A DNA stretch of 64,000 bases from Erinaceus europaeus (GCF_950295315.1 NC_080168.1:67837254-67901253); one strand, 5' to 3'. Shown: positions 31,130 to 44,300, counted from the first letter of the stretch. Made by a program: numbers and translations. Notes: generated by a model not told the origin, from the sequence alone.

Positions 31130-31542
31130 TAACACTGTGGCTCAGTCCCTGCAATATGAATCCACTACTCCTGGAAGCCATTTTCTGCTCTTTTTTTTCC
31201 CCTTTTCTTTCTGTCCGTCTTTCTTTCTTTCTTTTTTTCTTTCTTTCTTTCGTTCGTTCTTTCTTTTTATTGCCATTAGGGTTATTGCTGCAGATAAGTG
31301 CCTGAACTAGGAACCCATAACTCTGGTAACCCATTCCTCCATTTATTTACATTTTGTCTTGTTTGATTGGAAGAGAATAATTGAAAGGTAAGGTGCAGAT
31401 TGAGAGGGAGAAAGAAAGATAGACACCTGCAGACCTGTTTGCTCATGAAGGATCCCCTTGCAAGTGGAGAATGGGTATTTGCACTCAGATCCTTGTGTAT
31501 TGTACTGTGTTTACTTAACCAGGTGTGCTACTGCCAAGCCCT

Positions 31543-31545
<3 letters not shown>
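31130..31545 (-). repeat. Antisense SINE, with an expanded TTTC tract
   Basis: Starts AACACTGTGGCTCAGTCCCTG (worn long tail). A TTTC/TTTCG expansion at 31195-31266 and a second worn tail start follow, then the SINE body ending GCTACTGCCAAGCCC. Probably two nested elements. Confidence 0.65.
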
Positions 31546-31597
<52 letters not shown>

Positions 31598-31692
31598 GTA
31601 TATATATATATATACATATATATATTATATGTTTACTGAATAGAGACAAGGAAGTAAGAGAGAGGGGAAACACACACACACACACACACAGA
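31545..31692 (+). repeat. (AT)n and (CA)n microsatellites
   Basis: About 80 bases of mostly TA repeats with a few TG/CA units, then a short (CA)n at 31671-31691. Long translated 'YIYIYI' frames here are repeat artefacts. Confidence 0.95.
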
Positions 31693-32042
31693 TATACAGA
31701 GTTTTGCAGAAAGAGAGAATTCTTCATCAAGGAATGCAGAACTCTAGATGAAGTGATTCTTCTTTCTACAAAAGCTGAATAACAAGTTCTAGTTTGAAAA
31801 CTTCAAATTAGCAAAAATCAGGGAAACCAGGATGCCTAAGTCAGCTCACTTAAAAGCTATCCCTGTTGATACACTGGAACCCCATGCGCTGTTCAGAATA
31901 TGTTCTGTCTCTATTTTGCCTTTCTAAAGTGGCTCCTTAGAAAGTGAGCTCTCTGTAGCACCCCTCTCTAAGATGTCTCCATCCTCCGATTTCCTCTGTT
32001 CCACATCCATTGCATCAAATTCACAGATTGTCTCTTTCACAG

Positions 32043-32437
32043 GAGTCTCTGAAGGTGGAGCAGCCACCGGGCCCGCACCACCCCACATTATCAAGTGCTC
32101 CCCTTACCAGGGCGCTAAGATGGCGTTGCATTGGCGGTACAAGAACATCTTCTCTACTCTATATAGCAGAGAAGATATCTGCGGGTACTCCCCCCACATC
32201 CATGGGGCTCCCAAGGTTCCCAGAGCATTAGCCTTGCTGGCCCTCCATGCCTCAGAGGAGACTGAGACTCTGCGTATCTGTGGGGACAGGGCCACCCCCA
32301 GCCTGTCCTTATACACTTTTAACATGCACCGAACCATCTTCCACCAGAAGGTGCAGGTAATGGATGTGATAGATTATTTACAAAGCATCCTTGTAAAAAA
32401 GGTCATCACTATGACCTCCTGCATCTCCCCCAGATAG
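32043..32437 (+). CDS. ARHGAP20-like copy 1, novel terminal exon
   Basis: After GTCTCTTTCACAG| a phase-1 frame of 130 codons runs to TAG at 32435. It includes VSEGGAATGPAPPHIIKCSP and PHIHGAPKVPRALALLALHA, then GDRATPSLSLYTFNMHRTIF and VMDVIDYLQSILVKKV. It aligns end to end with the exon at 44630-45072 (RDRATHKLSLYNYALSHPII, VEDIMDC) and with 55027-55464 (GDRAAPNCSC). I do not recognise the domain, and it does not look like RhoGAP. The open frame in a diverged copy suggests it may be, or recently was, translated. Confidence 0.45.
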
Positions 32438-32544
32438 TTCTTCTACCCTTAAATAGTATATTACATATATTATTCATAGTATCTGATAGCATATATATTA
32501 GTATAATAAATACTTTGTAGCTCTATACCTTAGAGGACTACTTT

Positions 32545-33012
32545 TTTAAAAAATTCTTTATTGGGTAATGAATGGTTCACAGTTGACAGCAAAGCACAAG
32601 CTTTTCTACATGCGTAACATTTCCCAGCTTTCTACAGAACAATTCAACCCCCACTAGGTCCTTCTCTGCTATCACATTCTAGGACCTGGACCCACACCCT
32701 GCCCAGAGTCTTTTACTTTGATGTAATACACCAACCCCAGTCCAAGTTCTGCTTAATGTTTTCCCTTCTGATCTTGTTTTTCAACTTCTGCCTGTGAGTG
32801 AGATCATCCCATATTCATCCTTCTCTTTCTGACTTCTCTTACTTTACATGATTCCTTAAAGCTGCATGCAGGATGGGGTGAAGAAGTTGAAATCACTATT
32901 TTTAATATCTGAATAGTATTCCATTGTTTACATAGACTACAATTTACTCAGCCCTTAGCTGATTATTTTATTTGCTGCTGACTCATATACACATAGGTGG
33001 CAGTGTGTCTTG
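32545..33012 (-). repeat. L1 3'-end fragment, antisense
   Basis: Matches the L1 at 58.3-58.7 kb: 'CCCCACTAGGTCC', 'AGAGTCTTTTACTTTG', 'GAGTGAGATCATCCCATATTC', 'TTCTCTTTCTGACTT' and 'AGTATTCCATTG' occur in the same order. Confidence 0.8.
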
Positions 33013-33019
33013 GGTGTTA

Positions 33020-33757
33020 ATTTTTTATTTGTTTATTTATTTTCGTTTTTGTTGCCCTTGTTTTTATTGTTGTTGTAGTTATTGTTGTTATTGATGTTGC
33101 CATTGTTAGATAGGACAGAGAGAAATGGAGAGAGGAGGGGAAGACAGAGAAGGTGAGAGAAACACATCTGCAGACCTGTTTCCCTGCCTGTGGAGTGACT
33201 CCCCTGCAGGTGGGGAGCCAGGGGCTCGAACCCAGATTCTTACGCCTATCCTTGCACTTTGTGCCACATGTGCTTAACCTGCTGCTCTACTACCTGACTC
33301 AGTGTGTTTAATTTAAAGAAGAAGAAAACCAACTATTGGGTAAGAGGTTTTGCACAGTGGTAGGTGCTCCAGATATCAGGGCTGAACCCAAGAGCACCTA
33401 GATTTAACACCACCAAAACCCAGAACTGTGTCACAGACTGGGCTCCATCCGTTTTTCTCTTTCATTAAAAAAAGGGGGGAGCTGTGCAGTAGTGCAGTGG
33501 GTTAAACGCTTGTGGCGCAAAGCAGTAAGGATTCCTGTTCTAGCCCCTGGCTCTCCACCTGCAGGTGAGTCACTTCACAGATGGTGAAACAGGTCTGCAG
33601 GTGTCAGTCTTTCTCACCCCTTCTCTGTCTTCCCCCTCTTCTCTCCATTTCTCTCTGTCCTATCCAACAATGATGATATCAGTAACAACAACAATTACTA
33701 CAACAATAAAACAAGGGCAACAAAAGGGAATAAATAATTAAGTAAATAAAACTCTAG
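33020..33757. repeat. SINE trio: antisense, second-family, sense
   Basis: About 33020-33301 antisense (TTGTTGCCCTTG.. to CTACTACCTGACTC), about 33335-33475 a worn second-family SINE with poly-A, and about 33478-33757 sense (GCTGTGCAGTAGTGCAGTGGG to AATAAATAATTAAGTAAATA). Confidence 0.8.
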
Positions 33758-34124
33758 TTCCCAATTAAAAACAACTTTTATCTTACTTTCAAGACATAAT
33801 CAGTCTTCTGGGTGAGCTCAATTCTATCACAGTTATCAACATCTAATCATGCTATATCATAGCATTGGAGAAGAAAAAACATGTTATAGAAATACACAAT
33901 CTGATTGGTAGAGATGAAATTAAATCTCACAAACCGTCATCCAGGTCACAAATGCTGAAGTCGCCCAAATCTGAGAAGTCCCCTTATGTCTCAGCCCAGT
34001 GATCATTTTCTCTTGCAGTGTCACCACTGTGGTGACTCTGTGATCCTACTGCCATTAAAATCATAATGCCTAAGCATGTGCTCCTGACATTATCTGATGA
34101 TGTCTGCTTTTGGACATCATACCT

Positions 34125-34368
34125 GCGGAGTTAGCAGTGGGGCTTAGTGCTTGCACAAGGAATCCCCAACTCCTGTGGCCTTCTGTGTACCATTAAAAAA
34201 ATGTATTTAATAGGACAGAAATTGAGAGGGAAGAGGTAGGCAGAGAAGAAGAGAGAGATGGACACTGCAGCAGATCTTCACCACTCATAAGTCTTATTGG
34301 TACAGGTAAGGACAGGGGGCTGGCAGCCATGTTTTCTCATGGTACTCTGTCAGCCCCTGGCTTTGAAC
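34125..34368 (-). repeat. Worn antisense SINE
   Basis: GGAGTTAGCAGTGGGGCTTAG, GAATCCCCAACTCCTG, TAATAGGACAGAAATTGAGAGG and a shortened head. Confidence 0.65.
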
Positions 34369-34639
34369 ATTTTATGAGTTAAACCACCCTCTATTTGTTC
34401 CTTGTCTTGATTGTTTAACTTGACAACCTGCACAGGGGATGAATCCCTGTGGCTGAATGTTAGCCAGTACTCATTTCTTGTTATTAGCGTGTACTTCTAC
34501 TGTTACTAAAGACACTCACTGGAATCCACAGGGCTGTGCAGGGTGTGGTTAACACCTTTCTCAACTCTTTTCACGTGCTGATGGAATCTTGGATATAACT
34601 TACATTTTATTTCCATATTCAACAATTTTATTATTCTTT

Positions 34640-35590
34640 GGTTCTCCTCTCCAGATCAGTGTTTGCAGACAGACAGAGAGAAGACAGAGCTGTAGAGAGA
34701 GGGAGAGGCTCACAGCACAGACCCTTCCTCAGGAGCCACAGTGCTCCCTGGGCTGGACTGGGGGCTCAGACCTGGGCTGTGCACATGGCAGAGTAGACAG
34801 CTCCTAAGTGAGCTGTCTTTGGGCCCCCGGTGTCACACTGTATCCTTATATTACCTCTGCTGTGAGAGTCCATGGTGAAATATAAGCTCTGTTTATGCAT
34901 AGAAGTTCTTTGTAGATGGGAACAACAATTCCCATGTTCATTCTGCTAGGATTTGCATTTGCATTTTTCTGACTCTGTATAACCATATATAATGCCACAA
35001 TCAACAGATCTAAACACACTTTTTGATTTTACACAAGGCTGTATTATCCCCATTTTTTTGAAGTCTTCACTATAATCATCTCTAAGTTCTATGCATTTTT
35101 TGCCACCTAGGTTATTGCTGGTGCTTTTTGCATGCAAGTCTCTTGCATCCCAGGTTGAAATATATTTTCAGTTTCTTTTTTTTTTCGTATGCAATATGTG
35201 AGACTGCAACACATAGAGTGAAAGAGAGTCAAATGTATACATATCATAAATCCTCACACTTCCCCTTGTAAAGGGGCACAGAGATTTCTACTTGGTTTTC
35301 ATGCTGGAGAAGATGTGCTCTCTGTTATCCCAGATTCACCCTGGTCCCTTTTGGAATATCTGAAAGAAGCAAGGTGTTCATCACCTCCTGTTCCCAAAGG
35401 CTCAGGCTATAGCTAGAGGACCGACAAGGCCAGGCTCCAACAGTGGACCAAGTTCAGAACTCATAGAATATTAAGGGAGCCATTGTGTTAAAACCTTGGC
35501 TGTTCAATTTCAGTTGAGAAGTCACTATAGGTAACCAGTCTGCTTTGCCTGTGCTGACCAGTCTTGTAGAACACTTGTGAGAGTCTGCTG
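34640..35590. other. No supported gene; worn repeats
   Basis: A GA-rich SINE-like stretch lies at about 34660-34830. 35100-35300 contains a further worn antisense SINE tail (GCCACCTAGGTTATTGCTGG). No exon with credible borders. Confidence 0.4.
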
Positions 35591-36018
35591 GTGAATGGTA
35601 ACTTTGCAACAGCTACTCAAATCACACAAGGTAGCAAAGGGTATTGATGAGGGACTTTCTGGGCATAAACATGTGGCAGTTTACAAAGAGATAGAGAGAA
35701 AGAGAGAGAGAGAAATGGAGAAATGGAGGAGGGAAGAGAAGGAAAGTGAAAAGAAAACAAAAGAAATGAGAACTAAGGAACAATCTGGCCCATTTGATTT
35801 CAAAGGGAGGAATCCGACTGATTCCCACCAAAGAGAGACCAGGTCGCAGTGCTGGCCTAGTGATTGCAGACAGACATACACAGTGTCACAGAGGGACTGG
35901 GGGCCCTTTCCCACATTGGGAGCCCATAGCGGGCCACTCAGAGCCAATGTTACATTAGAAGCATTTAAATGAAATGTTGGTGTCTGGTAACTTGAGACAG
36001 GAATGCCTTCTAGCTGTG

Positions 36019-36019
<1 letters not shown>

Positions 36020-36064
<45 letters not shown>

Positions 36065-36074
36065 GCGCGTGCGT
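36020..36074 (+). repeat. (CA)n microsatellite ending in CG repeats
   Basis: About 36 bases of (CA)n pass into CGCACACGCGCGCGTGCG, an alternating purine-pyrimidine run that favours Z-DNA. Confidence 0.9.
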
Positions 36075-36149
36075 CCAATTAGGCACACACAGAATGGAAA
36101 TAAGCAGAGGAATTAAAAAACACAGTCATGCAAAAGGAGACAAATAGGG

Positions 36150-36600
36150 CTCCAAAGTGATCTGTGCATAGGTGGGTCCAACTACCGCAGCAACCCCGAA
36201 GGTTAACAGAGGAGTGTTTCAGATGGTTGTGGTCCATATACAAAAGTGAAGTCTACTCACCCATTGAAGATGGAGAAATCATCCCCTTGCCTCCTGCTGT
36301 ATGGAACTTCAGGTGGTCCTGTTTAGTACCATCAGCTAGAAGGAGAATGATGAGTACTTGATGATCTCTCTTACAGATGGAACTTAAGAAATAAGGAAGA
36401 GGTTCAAGCCCCTGGCTCCCCACCTGCAGGGGAGTCTCTTCACAGGTAGTGAAGCAATTCTGCAGGTGTCTCTCTTTCTCCCCCCCTCTCAGTCTTCCCC
36501 TCCTCTCTCCATTTCTCTCTGTAATATCCAAACAACATCAATATTAACTACAACAATAAAACAACAAGGGCATTACAAGGGAATAAATAAATAATTTTTT
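36150..36600 (+). repeat. L1 3' fragment followed by a truncated SINE
   Basis: About 36150-36395 resembles the L1 segment that pairs in antisense at 32.8 and 58.5 kb (TATGGAACTTCAGGTGG .. GAACTTAAGAAATAAGG). About 36398-36600 is a 5'-truncated sense SINE starting at GTTCAAGCCCCTGGCTCCCC. Confidence 0.7.
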
Positions 36601-36899
36601 AATGCCCTCACCCTTCATTTAAAAAAAATTAGGAAGAAAAGCCAGTGAAATTACATTGTGACATTTAGACTGGTCCTGGCCTGTTGCATCAAGACCAGGC
36701 CTTGGAGGGGCTGGGCGCAGGAGGAGTCAGAGTGGGTGCTAGAGACACAATGCCCCTGGGTGGCAGAAAGGCTAAGATGGCTGTGGGGTTCAGTGTGCTG
36801 GTGCCTGTTAGGGAAGGAGAGAAGTTGTGCCCACATAACTACTATTATTAAAACATTCTTTCCCAAGTAGAACAAAAATAAAATTGAAAGTCATTTTGA

Positions 36900-39480
36900 A
36901 AATTTCAATACGCTTTTTTGAGTTCAGGTAGATTCATAAACCAGTGTTTCAGAAATTGACGTCTTCACTTTTTCAAAATGTGTTGCAACACCGTATCTTC
37001 CAAAGTCCACTGAACCCTCTGCACCCCATCTGCAGACTCTGGGGTCTAAGCACTAAACTCTAGTTTTCCACACAAAGAAGTTCTGCTGTCCTTGATTTAA
37101 ACTAGATTTTATGGACAGAAGTCACTTTCCTAATTCAGGTGGCTCACTAACTTATATATTGTTAGGATTAAACTGAAGTTCTGTAGAATACAGTTTTTAG
37201 ATCAGTATATAGAACATAGTAATAGTCAATCAGTCATTTATTTTTATTTCCCCAAATCTATTGTTCTTAATTTTACAAATACCTCATGTGTTTTAGATTT
37301 TGCCCATTTGGCTGTGGCTGGAATTCAATTACTCTGCCGGTCCTTGTCTCATCATCTAGTGGGTCACAACTTTTTCCAATGTAGGCCAGGGAGTCAAGTA
37401 CTATTGTTTCCTTTCTCCTAAAGTTGAGAATACCATTCCAGGTACACATGGGAACACTCCATTTAGTCTGTATTATGAACAGCCTAACACACTAAGGATT
37501 AAAACTCTTCTGAAATCCCTTCTAGAAAGGTTTTGCAGTACATCTGGTGTCTCTGCTAGAATTTTTTAGCTCCAACAATTTCAAGTATTAACTATTAGTC
37601 ATAGGAAATATTCAAATGCTATAGCAATACAAAAGCCATTCTTGATTAAGAACGAATCTCAGCATGTAAGGAAATGTGTATCTGTATATATACATATGCA
37701 CATAGTTGTGTGAGAAGTTTACACTAAGGAACTCAGTGTTGTAAGAAATGTTTGTATTGTTTTATGTACTGCATAATCCTGAAGTGTGAGGGCTTTATTT
37801 ACTTTCATGGTTGTTCATTCCAACAGTGAATGTCCCTCTCTAAGTGGAATTGAACTGCATTTATACTTCAAGCATTATTGACCATGTGGACCTAGGGCCT
37901 TGCATATGATGAATTGCACCTCTTCTAGGCTGCTTTTTCATTCAGACAGAGGGACAAGAGAGGTGAAGAGAGACAGATGGAGTAGTGACTGCATTGAAAC
38001 TTCTGGTCCATTCTCTTCCCATGTAGGCCAGGGCCCAATTCTGGGCAGCCTGCTCTACTTGGTGAACTATCTGTGTTAAAGTGTTCATTTTCCACATTTT
38101 AAACTGTTTTTCACAGGTAGCATTTGCAAAACAGTGTCTTGGAATGAGGATAGGTTGACTTAAGATGCCAGTTACAGGCATAGGTACTCTTTGCAAGTTA
38201 GTGAAAATTCAGTTTTCCAGAACTTGGACATTGATTTTCTCTACTAGAACTTCTGTTTTCTTTCTTTATTATTTTTCCCTCTTTGTCTCTGTCTCTCTGT
38301 ATTTATGTGTTTATTTATTTTACCAGAGCACTGCTCAATTCTGGCTTATGGTGGTGTGAGGCGTTGAGCCTGGGAATTTGGAGTGTCAGGTATGAGAGTC
38401 CTTTTGCAGAACCATTATGCTCTCAACACCTGCTGGAACAGTGACTTCTTTGTATCAAATTCTTCTCAAGAGAACATACCAGAGCATCATTCTGGTACAT
38501 TCAGTGCTGGGATCAAATTAAGGTTCCTATGCTTGCAGGTCCTGTTTTCTGAATTCTGAGCTCCCTCCTGGGTTATAGTAATTCTGCTTTTAAAAACAAA
38601 CAACCAGAGCACTTCCAAGCTCTGCTTGTGGTGGTGCCAGAGGTTCCACTGGGACTCCAGAGCCTTACGCATGAAAAACTTTTGTATAACCACTATGCTG
38701 CCTCCCAGTCGCTGCAGTTGTGTTTGCAAAATGGACTTTTAGCACCAAGGTTTGTTGCAGGGACCTGAAGGAGCCAGGAGCAGCCCCAGCCCTGAGTGCT
38801 GCCATGCAGGTGTTGTGAGCTGAAGCTGGGTTTGGAGGTCAGTTTACTGTGCCAAGAAAGCTTCATGGAACTCTTTGTGACACCTGTGCTTTTCCTCCCT
38901 TTATTATGCTTTGATCAAAGTCTAAGTGTTCTTTAAAGGAGGCTTGGTGCTCTTCACTTTTCAGACCCACTAGAATTTTTTTCTCCATTGTACTGTCAGC
39001 ATCATGACTTTCATTGGTTTGAAGCCCATCACTAACTTGTTAGAATCACTGCTGCTTGGATGTTGCTAACATTATGCTTGCTTACCCCTGAATTGTGAAC
39101 GTCTGGTGGGCAGAAGACGTGTGCTTTCTTTCCTCTCTCAGAGCCTAACTTGTGTCCCATGCTATGCAGTTGTTAAATCACCAGTGGCCACAAACAACTT
39201 TTCTCACTTCTCTTTTGTGTTTTTATATTAGTATAAATAGAGATTGCTCTGGCTCTGTGCATGTCTTTTTTCCTTCCCAAGGAATTTGCTGATTGAGTAT
39301 GATATGTAGTTATTTTTTGTTGTTTTTATTTTTATAACTTACAGGTTTATATTTATTCTGCTTTGCAATGGCACTTATTCTTCCTGAGTTAAAACTGCTA
39401 AAACTGTTTTTAAAAGATCAGAGGCATAAAGGCGGAATATGACAGTTATAACTAAATATCTTCTTAAAATATTTTATTAG
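36900..39480. other. Low-repeat stretch, no gene recognised
   Basis: About 2.6 kb. Two worn second-family SINEs (about 38310-38420 and 38570-38705) have the phrase CAGAGCACTGCTCAATTCTGG and its kin. Otherwise I see AT-rich single-copy sequence without a supportable exon. Confidence 0.4.
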
Positions 39481-39862
39481 GGATTTAGTAATGTTTTATA
39501 GGATTATAAGATGCACAGCTGTAATTCCACACCAATCCCATTGCCAAATTTCTGTACTGCTGTTCACAAGAGGAACCACCATAGTTTTCACAAAATCTTA
39601 GAAGTCAGCTTGGCTGCTGCTGTTTCTTTCACTTTTTTCCAAGTTCATTTGTTTCAATTTTCTATATTCCTTGTCCAAAAGGACATGGTATTATCTTTTT
39701 TAAATTACAAAATATTTTACTATTAAGTATATACCTGAAATAATAATAATAATAATTATTATTATTATTATTACCCACAAGTTTATCACTGGTGTGGTAG
39801 TATGAGTAATGGTCATCTTTTTCTGTTTTATGTGTTAGAACACAGAGGAAATTAAGAGGCAA
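39480..39862. repeat. L1/LTR-end-like fragment and (AAT)n/(ATT)n palindrome
   Basis: 39480-39560 resembles the worn L1 3' ends (GATTATAAGATGCACAGCTGTAATTCCACACCA). 39740-39773 is an AAT run passing into an ATT run, a perfect-looking self-complementary tract. Confidence 0.55.
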
Positions 39863-39884
39863 GTGGCAAGAAAAAAGGGAGGGG

Positions 39885-40368
39885 GACTGTGTAGTGGGTT
39901 AAGAGTACATGGCAGGAAGTTCATGGACCAGTGTAGGAATCCATGTTGGAGCCACATACTCCCCACCTGCAGACGGGTCACTTTACAAGGAGATGAAGCA
40001 GGTCTGAAGGTGTCTTATCTTTTTCTCCCCCCTCTGTCTTCCCCTCCTCTCAATTTCTCTCTGTCCTGTCCAACAACAATGACAGAAATAACAATCAATA
40101 ATAACTACAACAAAGATAAACAACAAGGACAACAAAAGGAAAAAATAGCCTCCAGGAGCAGTGGATTTGTGGTATAGGCACTGAGCCCCAGTAATTACTC
40201 TGGGGGGGATTAAATAAAAAAAAAAGAAAAAAGAGAGAGAGGGACTTTTAAACCTACTTCACCACTCATTAAACATCCTCCCTGCTGCTGGGGAGCAGGG
40301 GCTTTTACCCAGGTCTCTGTGTATGATAAGAGCAGTCTCAGCTGTGTGCATCACCAGCCATGCCCATT
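39885..40368. repeat. Sense SINE and antisense SINE fragment
   Basis: About 39885-40222 sense (CTGTGTAGTGGGTTAAGAG to GCACTGAGCCCCAGTAATTACTC plus poly-A). About 40225-40368 is an antisense fragment. Confidence 0.75.
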
Positions 40369-40504
40369 CTGACATGGTTATCTAGTTGTCTGTGTTTAGG
40401 TTGCAACCATATTTTGACTTACCAAATATATAGCTATATAAACTTAGCTGTGCATATGTCTTGGGACTAGCATACAATTAAATATTAGAAATTAAAGTAC
40501 ATAT

Positions 40505-41178
40505 ATATGTTTTTAACAGATTATTATTGGACAGGGCAGAGAGAAATTTAGAAGGGAGGGGCAGGTGGTGAAGGTGAGAGACAGAGAAGTACCTGCAGCC
40601 CTGCGTCACCACTCTTGAAGCTTTCTCCACCTTAGGCGGAGATCAGAGGCTTGAAACTGGGTCATTGTGTGCTGTAACATGTGCGCTCAACCAGGTGTGT
40701 CACTGCCTGGACCCTAAAAAAAATCTATATTTTTATATGTTTTTTAAAGATTTTTATTAATATTTATTTATTCCTTTTTGTTGCCCTTGTTGTTTTATTG
40801 CTGTAGTATTACTGATGTAGTCGTTGTTGGACAGAACAGAGAGAAATGGAGAGAGGAGGGGAAGATAGAGTAGGGGGAGAAAGATAGACACCTGCAGACC
40901 TGCTTCACCGCCTGTGAAGCAAACCCCCTGCAGGTGGGGAGCCGGGGGCTCAAACCGGTATCCAGATGCAGGTCCTTGTGCTTTGCGCCATGTGCACTTA
41001 TCCCGAGATGCTACCACCCGACTCCCAATTTTTATATTTTTAATGAGAGAGATACAAAAAGAGAAAGATCAGAGCACTGCTCAGCTCTGGGTTATGGTGG
41101 AGCTGAAAATTGATCCTGGGACTTCAGAACCTCAGGAATGGAAGCCTTTGAAATACGGAACCATTATGCTGGCTCCCC
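40505..41178 (-). repeat. Two antisense SINEs and a second-family SINE
   Basis: About 40505-40715, 40740-41028 (full length, ends CTACCACCCGACTCCC) and 41040-41178 (second family, with GAGCACTGCTCAGCTCTGG). Confidence 0.85.
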
Positions 41179-41277
41179 AGCAGGGACAGTAGAAGATAAG
41201 GAAGTCAGATGAGTGACATGCCTGGAGACAATCTGAGTATTCAAGACTATGGGAAGTTCTTAAAAATTGAGAAAAGT

Positions 41278-41462
41278 GGGCAGTTTGTGTGTCACCCAGT
41301 AGAGCACTTAAGTTGCCGTGTTGGTGACCCAGGTTCCAACTCCAGTCCCCACCAGCAAGGTGGGGAGGGGGGGAACTTTTAGAAATAGTAGAACACTTCT
41401 GCACCTCGATTCTTTATCTTTGTCTCTACATACAATCAAAATGAATAAATAAAATAAAGACA
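41278..41462 (+). repeat. Sense SINE, worn
   Basis: GGGCAGTTTGTGTGTCACCCAG, CCCCACCAGCAAGGTGGGG and an ATGAATAAATAAAATAAAG tail. The tail phrase AAAGACAGCTGATGATGATG is duplicated 100 bases on (41546-41585). Confidence 0.65.
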
Positions 41463-41904
41463 GCTGATGATGATGTTAGAGTCCTGTAGTTAATAATAAA
41501 AATAACATAAATAATATATTTATTGTATATGAATAGAATAAAAATTAAATTAAATGAAGACAGCTGATAATGATGATAGAGTCCTATAGCTAATGAGCAG
41601 AAGCCATAGCTTTAACAACAACAATGAAACATCAAGAAGAAAATGACACGTTGGCCTTTAGAGGATTTCAAGTATTATGAATAGGGTACAGAAAGAGTAC
41701 AGGTAGTCAATAAATACATAAAAATATTACACCTGTTCAGATACTATCAGGAAGGTGCAAAAGAAACTATAATAATGTTGATTGTATTCATAAGCAGCAT
41801 CAAAAAATGTGGGTCACTATTGAAAAATATAAAAGAAAACTCCCATGCTCAGTGATTGGAACTGACTGAAATAATTGTTTCCATGTTTGTTTAAAAATAT
41901 ATTT

Positions 41905-42522
41905 TATGGTGCATTTAAAAATTTTTATTTACATATTTATATCCCTTTTGTTGCCCTTATTGTGTTTATTGTTGTAATTATTGTTGTCCTCATTATTAGA
42001 TAGGATAGAGAGAAAAAGGAGAGAGGAGGGGAAGACAGAGAGAGGAGGGGAAGACAGAGAGGGGGACAGAAAGACACCTGCAGACTTGCTTCACCACCTG
42101 TGAGGTGACTCCACTGCAGGTGAGGATCTGGGGTATAGAACCAGGGTCCTTATGCCAGTCCTTGCATTTCACAACATGTGCCCTTAACCCATTGCGCTAC
42201 TGCCCAACTCCCTGTTACTATTTTTTTACTGCCTTTTAGAGAGTTTAAACTTTTTAAAATTTATTTATTCCCCCTATTGCCCTTGTTTAGTTATTGTAGT
42301 TATTTTTGTTGTTGACGTTGTTGGATAGGATAGAGAGAAATGGAGAGAGGAGGGGAAGACAGAGACGGGAAGGGAAGATAGACACCTGCAGACCTGCTTC
42401 ACTACTTGTGAATCGATTCCCCTGCAGGTGGGGAGCTGGTGGCTCTAATTGGAATCCTTACCCTGGTCCTTCTGCTTAGTGCCACCTATGCTTTACCCGC
42501 CGTGCTACTGCCCGTCTCTTGA
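41905..42522 (-). repeat. Two antisense SINEs
   Basis: About 41905-42214 (with an internal duplication of GAGAGAGGAGGGGAAGACAG) and 42243-42522. Confidence 0.85.
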
Positions 42523-42559
42523 CCTTAAACTTTTATAATTTTCAGGTGTGGTCGTAGTG

Positions 42560-44100
42560 TACAAAGATTTTCATTTTTTTTTTTTAATTTTGACAAAAGC
42601 AGACTCTGATATATTAGAAAATTTGTGCTTTTTATTTTGGAAAATGTGGACTTGCTTGTTTAAAAATGTCACTTCTCTTTGAAAGAACGTTGGGTGTTAT
42701 ATTTTCTAAAGTTCTTAGTAGGCAGTGTAATACTAAGTTTTCCTAAAAAGAGAAAGGGCAGTCAGGTTGGACAGTGACCTTCATTTCCCCAGGATGCCAG
42801 TTTTGACCTGTGACCTTCTGACCTGCACGTGGTGCACAGATGCCAGTGTCAGCATAATGAGTGGCTATTCCATGACCATTTGTCCCCACACTTGGCAACT
42901 GTCTGGGAAGTGCTGGGCTAAGGAATAAAAGGCTAGTAGCTGAGTCCCTATGTTAGTACAGATGTCACCTTGAACTTTGCCATGAAATGTGCTGATCACA
43001 GTAACAGCCATGCAGAAGTCGGAAATGCGCCATCTTTACTCTCTGCTACTGTCTCCTCCTGGCTGACTGCAGACTCAGCTATGTTCTTGCTCTGACCCAT
43101 GGAACATGGACAAATGGGAAGCAGGCGGAGACCTCAGTGATTGTCTGGCCATGGTATGGGAGCCCTTCTTCTGGCACTGAAGAAGCTAGGTGCCACCCTG
43201 TGGAGGCTTGGGGAACAGGCAACACACAGAAAGTAGATCCAATTGAGCTGCTAGCTGCCTGCAGACACATGGGACCTCAGCTAATGCAGAGCTGCCCAGT
43301 GGAGCCCACCAAGGTTTCATCTGAGCCGTGAGCAAAGAGAGGGGTCATATAAGGCACAGAGTCAAGGAGTGATATTTATTATAGCAATAGAATCAACAAG
43401 AAAATGCAGTAAAAGACTCTATAACTACATACATACAGTGAAAGGAATAAGAGAGAGATTTCTGTGAAAAGACCTTCAAACCAGGATGTAAGAAGGGATC
43501 AGGGAAGATGCCTCAAATGAAATGAGCTGGATGTGGAATGTTGACATTTTTCATTGTGACCCCATTAAACAAAAAGTTTAAAAGAACTGTGTTAGTCAGA
43601 GGGCTTCATGTCTTCCACCAGGAAGTTTTCACATAGATGGCAGGACTGAGGACTAACTCAAAATCCTACAAAGGATTAAGAGAATAATTGTTGTCAGTTG
43701 GATATTATAAACTAACAGGGAAAAGAAAGGGTTAGTTCTACAAAGGGGAAGCTGGCTGTAGGCATTCCAGCAGACACCCAGGTGGCCTCACTGATTGCAG
43801 ATTTGCCAGGGGAGCCCCCAGCAAGGTTCTGAGTGGAGCCATGAGTCCTTATCAGCAGAGCAGGTTGTAGGTAGGGGGCTCTCTGAATCCCATTAGAGAG
43901 GACTCATATGGTCCATCACTGAGCCTTTCTGGAGGTGTCACTCTCCCGGATAGGAATATGCAGGCTGTCTTCTTGACATGCCTGAAATGAAAAACAGAGA
44001 GCTGTCTTAGTTAAATCACATTGTCATATACTAGCTTCCTCTTGATTCCTGAAGAAATAAGTTAAGCCAAAGAAAGAATTTCTCCATGGAGATAAATACG
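42560..44100. other. No supported gene; short direct duplication
   Basis: Near-single-copy sequence. About 43247-43345 and 43748-43860 share a diverged phrase order (GCAGACAC.. GGCCTCA/GACCTCA.. AGGGGAGCCC/AGTGGAGCCC.. AAGGTT.. GAGC). A TATA-like AATAAAAGGC occurs at 42921. No exon can be argued. Confidence 0.3.
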
Positions 44101-44106
44101 TGAAAG

Positions 44107-44300
44107 GGCTAAGTGGTGCCCACCTGGTGAGCACACATGCCACAGTGAACAAGGACCTAGGTATTTGCCCCTATCCCCACCTGCAGGGGGGAAGCTTCAG
44201 GAGCTGTAAAGCAAAGCTGTAGGTATCTCTCAATTTCTTCCCCACTGTCTCTCCCTACCATCTTAATTTGTATCTCTAGCAATTAGTTAAAGTGAATTAT
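44107..44300 (+). repeat. Sense SINE
   Basis: GGGCTAAGTGGTGCCCACC, CCCCACCTGCAGGGGGGAAGC and a CT tract. Confidence 0.8.

Noticed and set aside
31525..31790. Long YIYIYI-type open frames
   Set aside because: They are translations of an (AT)n microsatellite.
35595..35972. 125-codon plus-strand frame rich in K and E
   Set aside because: Low-complexity GA-rich sequence drives it; no splice borders or family match.
42921..43010. TATA-like AATAAAAGGC followed by ATG about 60 bases on, like the promoter at 4.5 kb
   Set aside because: The following peptide is not a signal sequence and no exon border follows; similarity is too slight.
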